In this document: piece after piece, positions 34,774-42,184 of the stretch
How the letters are laid out: each line of letters starts with the position of its first letter
Numbering within the stretch: the stretch's first letter is position 1
Assembly (NCBI RefSeq): GCF_001956045.1
Contig: NZ_MRTH01000015.1
Location: 62,001 to 126,000 of the forward strand
Length of the DNA: 64,000 nucleotides
Direction: 5' to 3'
Source of the DNA: Paenibacillus sp. FSL H7-0331
GTDB taxonomy: Bacteria > Bacillota > Bacilli > Paenibacillales > NBRC-103111
The notes under the pieces: model-generated
The model's input: only the letters and a program-made list of their open reading frames with translations
Databases searched by the model: none
Told to the model about the DNA's origin: nothing
Made by a program: the position numbers and the translations under genes

Positions 34774-35640
34774 CTAGCTGCGTTTGCCGCTGAATGCCTT
34801 GTCGACCCGGCTGTAGAGCAGCATGACAATACCAATAAAAACGAGTACGATCATAAAATAAATCCACGCCAGAGCGCTGGACAACCCATAATTCGCTGTC
34901 GTCACCTTGCTAATAATCGGATTGGTCGGGAACGTAAACAAATCGACAACCGTAAAGATCAAATTCAAAAATATAAATGGGATGAGTCCCGGCAGCGTAA
35001 TTTTCCAAAATGTATTCCAGGGATCTGCACCATCGATACGGGCAGCCTCATACACCGAGGAGGAAATCGTCTGCCTCCCCGCCAGAAAGATCAGAATTTG
35101 CACCCCGGAGTACCATAGTACAAGCACAAACGAGCTAATAACATGATTGATCGGTTCCACCCAGGTTTTGGGGACATATTCAATAATATACGAATCGATT
35201 CGTAAAGATTCCACAAAGGATAATGTACCTTCACCTTGTTTAATAAATTCCAGTATAATTTGACCCGATGAAAAAATAACAGGCAGGAAAAAAACGACTC
35301 GAAAAAAGGTTCTTCCCCAAAACTGCTGGTTCAATAAAATCGCAATCAGCAGCGAGAATATGAGAATAATCGGGATCATTACGGCCGCTTCACGCAGAAA
35401 GGGAATCAAATCATCATAAAGCAGCCCGCCGTCAGCAAATAAAATTTCACGATAATATTCCACACCATTGGGTATCGTCTCAATCCCATTGACCGTCACT
35501 TTTACACGATGAAAGCTCATGTATAAAGAGAAAACCAATGGAAAGACCACAAAAACCAGAAAACCGACTACCCATGGAGTGATAAAGAGCGTTCCCTCCA
35601 ATTTGCGGAGAGTGGCTCCTTGAAGTCTCAGTTTGCTCAT
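34774..35640 (-). CDS. carbohydrate ABC transporter permease (MalF type), pair 2
   Basis: A 288-residue permease with about six membrane segments; EAA loop VYEAARIDGADPWNTFWKIT. The ATG at 35640 overlaps the stop of the DUF5696 gene as ATGA. It is the first of the second permease pair in this operon. There is no second binding-protein gene here, so this pair may use the 1001-residue protein at 42174 or act with the DUF5696 protein. Confidence 0.88.
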   Translation of the reverse strand: MSKLRLQGATLRKLEGTLFITPWVVGFLVFVVFPLVFSLYMSFHRVKVTVNGIETIPNGVEYYREILFADGGLLYDDLIPFLREAAVMIPIILIFSLLIAILLNQQFWGRTFFRVVFFLPVIFSSGQIILEFIKQGEGTLSFVESLRIDSYIIEYVPKTWVEPINHVISSFVLVLWYSGVQILIFLAGRQTISSSVYEAARIDGADPWNTFWKITLPGLIPFIFLNLIFTVVDLFTFPTNPIISKVTTANYGLSSALAWIYFMIVLVFIGIVMLLYSRVDKAFSGKRS

Positions 35641-38042
35641 CGCTGCGTCCCTCTCTTCCCGACAATAAAATCCTGGGCCGGAACGCGAATACTGCCATTC
35701 GTGAATTCCTGCTCGTTGTAGTTCACGATGATGGTTTTGCCACCTTCGTAGGTGGTTTCTTTGACATTGGGAGCTAGCGTCCTGTGCCCGATGATCAGCT
35801 TATCCTGAACATCACCAAGCGCTTCATTAAACCGTTTATATTCTTCGGCAGCCGACGCCTCCCAATCCCGGTAATTCATACTGTAATACCAGACAGAATA
35901 GGCGCCTTTCATCGTACCGGATGGAGCACTCGTAAATACATAGGCTGGATAAGCGCCCAATTCGATACTGCGCAGGAAATCCGTACGATATTGTTCACGT
36001 AAGTTAGACCATTCCGATGTGTACGTGATCAACCCGTGCAGCACAATTTGCGTAAAAGGTACCGATTCATCCACAAAAATATCATACGAGTAGGTGTCAG
36101 CTAATCGATGAATATGGTTAACCTCATTCAAAGCATAGAAGTTAGCGTTCTCCGCATGGACGCTGCCAAGCGTGTCCTTCGTCTGCTTAAGAATAGCCTG
36201 CTGACTCTTCAACACCTCACTGCGGCTGGCCCGATAGCTGTTATTGTAATCGCTATTCAAATATTGCCCGATACCCTCATTGAAATAAATACCGTCGGCA
36301 CCGAGCGCTTTGTAGCTGCCCAAATCCTTCTGGGCCACATTAGCGGTAAAGATCGGACTCACCAGCGTTGTCATTTCGTGATTAGCATAATTTTCAAATT
36401 CGATTACCTTGCCCGCCAAGTCACGAAGCCCGTCAAACATCGGCCAAAATCGGTCTCTGCCATTATTATTCAATGTATAGTTGGCTGTCAGGTATACCGG
36501 AATTTGCTGGGAATGAGCGTGCTGGATAAATTGCTGCATCCCATCATTGCCCCCTATTCGTGAATCCACGGGGAACAGACCGCCATGCGAGCTGTAGCCA
36601 TCCTGCTGCCATCCTGCATATTGAACCGTCAAATTTTTGAGCCCCCGTGCGGTCAGGCTCTTGATCATATCAATAGCCTCAGCCGTCGACGTCCCTTTCA
36701 AATATTTGTCCCACAGCAGTCCCTTTTTGATATCAGCGCCAATGATGTCGATATATATGGGAACCTCGCCGCTTTTGGGCTGAACAGGCTTCAAGCTTTT
36801 GTCTTTAACCAGATAGGTCCTGTATGTTTCCGCCATACCTACGTAATCGCTTTTGTCCGGTGCAAGGAAATAATAGCGGGTTTTGCGCTCAGGAACTGTA
36901 AAACGATCCTTACTGTAGGTGAAAAATCCGGTTTGCGCTTTTTTGCTCGTATTTTGGAAAAATTTGATACGGTACTGCCATTCTGTCGTTACCCAGTTAA
37001 ATTGTCCGAAGGCACCATTCGGAGATGCGAATACCTTGCCGTATTCCTCACCCGAAACCATTACTCCGACCAGACCCTGAGCTCCCGATTTCAAACCGAA
37101 TACAGGGATTCTAAGCGGATTGCGTGCTGTCGTTTCATTAAAGAAGCCACTATCTGGACCGTATACGTTAGCACGGTAAAACGATTTATCATTGGCCTTA
37201 TTCGGCTTGAAGCGTATTAGTGCCCCTGAACCGTCCGGTACAAACAGATAGCCCTCCTGCTTATCATTGTAAGCCTCGGCTCCCAATAACGGATACAGCT
37301 TCAAATTCAGCAGGCTAAGCTTGCCTTCTTTAATATCCGGATCCACAATAACCGTATCTACGTAATCATCCTGCAATCTGACCTCGACCGGAATTTTAAA
37401 CTGCGTGCCTGTAAAATTGAACACGACCTTGAACCCGTTCGGCGTCGTTTGGAAGCCTTCCAGAACGCCTTTGTCCTCCGTCCAGCTAATCGTTTTGGCC
37501 TGAGACTTGGAATTGGACGCATCGATGTATTCCAGCATAATCGGTGATAACAAGTTATTTCGCCACGTTCCAGTTATCGTTTCCTTGGCCCACTGCTCCG
37601 GATTCGGATAGGAACGCCATACTTGTCCGCTTTGCTTATTTTCCACCTTGAAGTGGGCAGTCGCATCATGGACCCATAGCTTTAACACCGACGATTCGGC
37701 TATGACACGAAAGCCCGCTTCTTCCGGTAACCCGGATTTGGCTGCTCCAGCCGACTGCGGGGCGGGAGCAGAGGTCGCTGCTGGCTGCGATGCTGGAGGG
37801 GCTGCTGGTGGAGCAGCTGTTGTCGGATTTTGGACCGAAGCTGCGGGTGCGGATGACGCCACTACCGTACTATTTCCGCTCGAAGGCTGCGGCGACGCCG
37901 TGCCTGGCACCACTTTACCGTCCTCCTTCTGATCGGCAGCATACAACCAATTAATTCCCGGCTGTTGGAACAGCGCAATACCCACTATCAAAGCTATTAT
38001 CAGCGCAGCTGCTGATCGATACCAAACCTGCTTACGCCTCAT
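35637..38042 (-). CDS. DUF5696-family exported/membrane-anchored protein
   Basis: An 801-residue protein. The N-terminal hydrophobic segment (about 11-28) acts as signal or anchor, followed by a Pro/Ala/Ser-rich linker (about 40-100). The remainder combines a beta-rich part (about 100-360) with a likely TIM-barrel part (about 410-760; LTVQYAGWQQDGYSSHGG, DGIYFNEGIGQYL), which suggests a glycoside-hydrolase-like enzyme of unknown specificity. AGGAGG precedes the ATG, which overlaps the stop of the upstream NHL gene as ATGA. It is coupled in turn to the permease at 35640. The family is recognised by pattern from memory; no activity is known to me. Confidence 0.75.
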   Translation of the reverse strand: MRRKQVWYRSAAALIIALIVGIALFQQPGINWLYAADQKEDGKVVPGTASPQPSSGNSTVVASSAPAASVQNPTTAAPPAAPPASQPAATSAPAPQSAGAAKSGLPEEAGFRVIAESSVLKLWVHDATAHFKVENKQSGQVWRSYPNPEQWAKETITGTWRNNLLSPIMLEYIDASNSKSQAKTISWTEDKGVLEGFQTTPNGFKVVFNFTGTQFKIPVEVRLQDDYVDTVIVDPDIKEGKLSLLNLKLYPLLGAEAYNDKQEGYLFVPDGSGALIRFKPNKANDKSFYRANVYGPDSGFFNETTARNPLRIPVFGLKSGAQGLVGVMVSGEEYGKVFASPNGAFGQFNWVTTEWQYRIKFFQNTSKKAQTGFFTYSKDRFTVPERKTRYYFLAPDKSDYVGMAETYRTYLVKDKSLKPVQPKSGEVPIYIDIIGADIKKGLLWDKYLKGTSTAEAIDMIKSLTARGLKNLTVQYAGWQQDGYSSHGGLFPVDSRIGGNDGMQQFIQHAHSQQIPVYLTANYTLNNNGRDRFWPMFDGLRDLAGKVIEFENYANHEMTTLVSPIFTANVAQKDLGSYKALGADGIYFNEGIGQYLNSDYNNSYRASRSEVLKSQQAILKQTKDTLGSVHAENANFYALNEVNHIHRLADTYSYDIFVDESVPFTQIVLHGLITYTSEWSNLREQYRTDFLRSIELGAYPAYVFTSAPSGTMKGAYSVWYYSMNYRDWEASAAEEYKRFNEALGDVQDKLIIGHRTLAPNVKETTYEGGKTIIVNYNEQEFTNGSIRVPAQDFIVGKRGTQR

Positions 38043-40180
38043 CGAATCGTTACCTCCTGGAAGACCGAATAACCGAAATCCGTCAATTCTTTCGTTAATC
38101 CAACCGTAATAAAAATCAATACGCCGAGCACCGTCATCGTAATCAACGATAGCACGACGCTCACCGACGTTTCCCCTATACTGTAATTTTGCAAGCTCTG
38201 CACCTTCCAGAACAACAGCAGGCCAATCCAGACAAATAAACCAAAATACAGAAAATAATAAATCGAGCTTTCATTTAATGTCATCACATTGGAGAGGATC
38301 GTTAACGGCAATCCGACCAGCACCAATGGGAATAAGGCGTATGTGCTTCCATAAACAACATCACGGAAGCGACCTTCCCCGCGTAAAATCGAAGAAATCA
38401 AATAGTTGGAAATGACCCATGCGAGCCATATCGCTAAAAATTGAACGGCTATCGTCAGCAAGTTAACTTCAAGAATAACAGCCGGATTAAAAATAAAGCT
38501 GATACCTGCCTGCATGATGCAGTAGGAAGCCAAAGCCAATATCCATATAATCAGGCTGCTCCAGGCCCCTGCTTTGTTTTCGTAGCGAAGCCCTCCAAAC
38601 CCGTCAATCGGATGCTTTAATATATAAAAGGCTTGCCCCAGCTGCTGTACAAGCAAACTTTCACTGCGCTTACGCTGACGCCACTTTTGCCGCCAACCGC
38701 TTCGCTTGCTCCACTTTTCCAAAATAAACAGCACGATGAATACCGCTATAATGACATTCATCAGCACGCCGAAGTTCTTTTGGAACCAGACCAGACGGTT
38801 TTGCCAAAAGGCATCCGAATAGCCTTGCGCCTGCCCCGCTTCATAAAACAGCTGCTGGGCCCGGGTATAGTCGCCTTTTTTATAAGCGGCCTTCGCCAGC
38901 CCCAAAATCGCAGGCGTATAATAGGCGTTAAGCCGATTTACCTCCGCCCACAGCGCTTCGCTTTCCTCATATTTGCCTTCCTGGGTCAAATGGTTAGCTT
39001 TGTGCACCAAGGCGCCAAATTCAGAAAGCCGGAACGATTGAACAAAATTGTTTTCTCCGTCGAGAATAAACAATTCGTTTTTAGAGTTGGTCGTAATGGC
39101 CGTAGGTGTCTTGACCAAGCCCAGCTTGGTCGTTACCGCATTGTCGTCGCCCCACCAGAAGAACAGCAAATTACCGGAGCTGTCATATTGGTTCACAACC
39201 TTCAGCTTCGAATCAATCACGGTAATGTTGCCATCTAGGTCTACCGTTAAATCCGACAATAAAGGCACGCGATTCTGGAAGTCAAAAAAGGCCATTTCCC
39301 CATAAGACGTTTTCTTATCGCTCTTGGCGAAATCGCCTTTGCTTTCCAACTGGTCCAGCCCTGCGATATTAAGCTTCTTGATTTGTCCGTATTCCACATC
39401 CTTGGAAACCGTATAGATCACGCCATCCTGATCGGCTGTCACGCTCGCTATCGAGCCCGGCAGCTTGCTGATTTCACGTACGTACATCTCCCGTGTATAT
39501 ACCAGTCTTTTGAACATGTCGATTAAGGAAAAGCTTGTCGTATTGGCACCAAAGAAGCCTTGAAAATTGCCTGTCGGGTCCAGCTGGACAAGCCCTTGAT
39601 AGCCGCCAAGTGCCGCTATATATAAAAATCCACGTTTGTCGACGACCAGCTTCACCGGATCAAACTTGAACGATGCTGGAAGAAACTTGGATTCAGGACG
39701 CTTAAACTCACGAATGAGCTTACCATCTTTATCGAGGCTAACCACACGCTTGTTCCCCGTATCGGCAACATAAATCGTTCCTTTGGGATCGATGAACAGC
39801 CCTTGCGGCTTATTCAGCGGACTTTCCTTAACGTCCAAAATACGAACCAGATTCCCCTTTTCATCCAGATGGACAATTCGGTTGTTCCCGGTATCCGCAA
39901 TATAAATCTGATCCTTGTCATCTATAAACAGATCCTGGGCTTGCTTAAGCGGTGAAAAGATCAGCTGATCCGGCTTTTTTGGGTCAGGAATATAAATCTC
40001 GCGCCCAAGAGCCGCAACCGGATTGTAGGCAGATTGGGTCCAGACCAATTGATCGTAGCCATCCTTGTAATTCGTGTTATATGGCGTATAGGCAAGGATT
40101 TCCGCCGGTCGAATGAACACCGTCGAGATAATAGCCGCAAGCAGGATCAGAAGAAGCTGTTTGATAAGATACGAGCGCAA
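38039..40180 (-). CDS. NHL-repeat / TPR / Yip1-domain membrane protein
   Basis: A 713-residue protein. Signal or anchor helix at the N-terminus; NHL beta-propeller repeats (about 80-400) with the repeated DTGNNRIVHLDEKG / DTGNKRVVSLDKDG blades; two TPR-like helices (about 395-450: YEESEALWAEVN, YTRAQQLFYEAG); one membrane helix near 475; and a C-terminal Yip1-type domain with about five membrane helices (540-705). The TTG at 40180 has AAAGGAGG 8 nt upstream. The propeller is expected outside the cell. The role is unknown; its coupled position with DUF5696 and permeases suggests a sensor or scaffold for a surface glycan-handling complex. Confidence 0.8.
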   Translation of the reverse strand: MRSYLIKQLLLILLAAIISTVFIRPAEILAYTPYNTNYKDGYDQLVWTQSAYNPVAALGREIYIPDPKKPDQLIFSPLKQAQDLFIDDKDQIYIADTGNNRIVHLDEKGNLVRILDVKESPLNKPQGLFIDPKGTIYVADTGNKRVVSLDKDGKLIREFKRPESKFLPASFKFDPVKLVVDKRGFLYIAALGGYQGLVQLDPTGNFQGFFGANTTSFSLIDMFKRLVYTREMYVREISKLPGSIASVTADQDGVIYTVSKDVEYGQIKKLNIAGLDQLESKGDFAKSDKKTSYGEMAFFDFQNRVPLLSDLTVDLDGNITVIDSKLKVVNQYDSSGNLLFFWWGDDNAVTTKLGLVKTPTAITTNSKNELFILDGENNFVQSFRLSEFGALVHKANHLTQEGKYEESEALWAEVNRLNAYYTPAILGLAKAAYKKGDYTRAQQLFYEAGQAQGYSDAFWQNRLVWFQKNFGVLMNVIIAVFIVLFILEKWSKRSGWRQKWRQRKRSESLLVQQLGQAFYILKHPIDGFGGLRYENKAGAWSSLIIWILALASYCIMQAGISFIFNPAVILEVNLLTIAVQFLAIWLAWVISNYLISSILRGEGRFRDVVYGSTYALFPLVLVGLPLTILSNVMTLNESSIYYFLYFGLFVWIGLLLFWKVQSLQNYSIGETSVSVVLSLITMTVLGVLIFITVGLTKELTDFGYSVFQEVTIR

Positions 40181-40197
40181 GAAGTCGTCCTCCTTTC

Positions 40198-41100
40198 TTA
40201 TTTAATACCGGAATGCGCCATCGTGGAGATCACCTTTCCCTGGAAGAACAGGAAGATCAGCAGGTTGGGTACGAACATAATTAAAGCCGCTGCTGCTGCT
40301 GCGCCTTGACGGGCTACAATATTGGCTGCATTGTTCGTTAATGTGCTCAGAAAAAACGGAAAGTTTTTCATTTCATCATTTTGCATAAACAGCTGCGAGG
40401 TTTCCACGTTCCCCCATGAATTTTGAAACGTCAAAATCGCTACGGTCGCTACAGCTGGCATGCACACCGGAATAACAATTCGCAGAAACACCCGAATTTC
40501 GCCTGCTCCGTCAATTCTCGCCGCCTCCAGCAGTTCGTTCGGCAGCTGATCGATAAACTGCTTAAGTAAAAAAACGCCAACCGGCATTGCAAGCAGCGGT
40601 AATATATGCCCCCAATAGGTGTTCATAATGCCGAGATGGCTGACGACCAGATATCGCGGAATTTGCATCACCTCGGGAGCGAACATCAGCGTCAGCAGGA
40701 TGAGGCTGAACACAAAGCGATGACCCGGAAATTTATGCTTGGAAATCGGATAAGCGCACATTGCACTCACCAGCGTAACACCAACTACGGCAGCAACCGA
40801 TATGAGCACGCTGTTAAACAAATAACGGGTAATCGGCACCGTAGAGTTGGCAGCTACCAGAAACAGCTCCGTGAAATTCTGCAGGGTAGGCTCCCTGACA
40901 AAAATATTAGGTGGATACACAAACAATTCATGATAAGGCTTCAGAGCATGATTCAAAATATATACGATAGGCAGCAGCATGAAGATGGACAAAAGAACCA
41001 TCAGGACGATCAATATTTTTTGAAACGTGTCCATTCTTTGCAGCCGGGGTCTTTTGCGGAATACATGGGAAAGCTTCCAGGGCAAGCGCAATGTTGTCAT
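40198..41100 (-). CDS. carbohydrate ABC transporter permease (MalG type), pair 1
   Basis: A 300-residue permease with about six membrane segments; EAA loop LLEAARIDGAGEIRVFLRIV. AAGGAGG precedes the ATG. The 94-nt gap to the upstream permease holds two hairpin repeats. Its C-terminal FFQGKVISTMAHSGIK is typical of MalG-type permeases. It is followed after 17 nt by the NHL gene. Confidence 0.9.
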   Translation of the reverse strand: MTTLRLPWKLSHVFRKRPRLQRMDTFQKILIVLMVLLSIFMLLPIVYILNHALKPYHELFVYPPNIFVREPTLQNFTELFLVAANSTVPITRYLFNSVLISVAAVVGVTLVSAMCAYPISKHKFPGHRFVFSLILLTLMFAPEVMQIPRYLVVSHLGIMNTYWGHILPLLAMPVGVFLLKQFIDQLPNELLEAARIDGAGEIRVFLRIVIPVCMPAVATVAILTFQNSWGNVETSQLFMQNDEMKNFPFFLSTLTNNAANIVARQGAAAAAALIMFVPNLLIFLFFQGKVISTMAHSGIK

Positions 41101-41116
41101 CTTTCAACCTCCTTAG

Positions 41117-41152
41117 AGTTTTCCGTATGGAAAACTTGCATCGTAAGCATCA
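41117..41152 (+). repeat. hairpin-tail repeat with compensatory stem change
   Basis: AGTTTTCC-GTAT-GGAAAACT then TGCATCGTAAGCATCA. Compared with AGTTTTGC/GCAAAACT, one base changed in each arm and pairing is kept. Confidence 0.85.
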
Positions 41153-41156
41153 CTTG

Positions 41157-41190
41157 GGCTTTCCTTTGGAAAGCCTGCATCGTAAGCATA
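41157..41190 (+). repeat. hairpin-tail repeat with a different stem
   Basis: GGCTTTCC-TTT-GGAAAGCC then TGCATCGTAAGCATATCC. The stem differs from other copies but pairs perfectly; the tail is conserved. Confidence 0.8.
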
Positions 41191-41194
41191 TCCT

Positions 41195-42184
41195 TTAATC
41201 GTCGGCTGAACCGAACAACGTCCAGCTCAATTTGTTGGACACATACATCAGAATCAACAGAAATACGGAAATCGCTGCTGCATAGCCCATTTCAAAACGG
41301 ATAAACCCATAATCATCAATATGATTAATAATCAAATGGCCTGCGTATTCAGGGGTCGGATTCACACCGGACAGCTCCACACCAATCGCTCCCGCTTTGA
41401 ACGTCGCGACAATAGCCATCACCGCTCCGAACAGCATCTGCGGCTTCATTGACGGAATCGTAATGAACCAGATTTCCTGTATTCTGCTGGATATGCCATC
41501 CAGACGCCCTGCCTCATACAGCTCCTTGTTCACATTGAGAATACCTGCCAGCATGGCCAGAAAGCCGACGCCCATACTGGACCAGAGCGTGACCACAATC
41601 ATCGAATTCATTAAATAATCTTTACTCGTTACCCACAGCTTAGGCACATCAATGAACCCAAGCTGCAGCAGTATACTGTTCAAATAGCCGATTCTATCAC
41701 CCGTCAGCATAGGCAGCCAGACGATCGACATTGCAATTCCAATCGTCAGGGATGGTGTATACATCGCAAGCGCGAACCATCTGCGCAGTGAATCGGGCAG
41801 TTGGGTAATCAACCAGGCCAGTGTAAAAGCTGCAATATATCCGCCTGGCCCGACGATAAGCGCAAATTTGAATGTATTGGGCAGTGCATATTTCAGGAAC
41901 AGCAGATCCTGAGAGATCAAATACTGAAAATTTTGCCATCCGATAAATCTCGGCTGTTCAATCGCATTAAAATAAGTGAAGCTCAAACCCACCGCCGCAA
42001 GCACAGGGATAAAAATAAAGGCGGTGAAGCACAGCATGAACGGTGCAATAAAGAGATAGGATAGACGATACGCCCATATTTCCGAGAGCAGGCTGCCAAG
42101 CCTGCTCTCTTGCGGCTCCACCTGAGGCTTTGCAGACGCCTTGACGGGCGTACTGATCGCGACATTCGAGATTTTATTTAACAT
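41195..42184 (-). CDS. carbohydrate ABC transporter permease (MalF type), pair 1
   Basis: A 329-residue permease with about six membrane segments; EAA loop LYEAGRLDGISSRIQEIWFI. The ATG at 42184 overlaps the end of the solute-binding gene by 11 nt, with AAGGGG 9 nt upstream. It partners the permease at 40198 and, by position, the large binding protein. Confidence 0.9.
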   Translation of the reverse strand: MLNKISNVAISTPVKASAKPQVEPQESRLGSLLSEIWAYRLSYLFIAPFMLCFTAFIFIPVLAAVGLSFTYFNAIEQPRFIGWQNFQYLISQDLLFLKYALPNTFKFALIVGPGGYIAAFTLAWLITQLPDSLRRWFALAMYTPSLTIGIAMSIVWLPMLTGDRIGYLNSILLQLGFIDVPKLWVTSKDYLMNSMIVVTLWSSMGVGFLAMLAGILNVNKELYEAGRLDGISSRIQEIWFITIPSMKPQMLFGAVMAIVATFKAGAIGVELSGVNPTPEYAGHLIINHIDDYGFIRFEMGYAAAISVFLLILMYVSNKLSWTLFGSADD

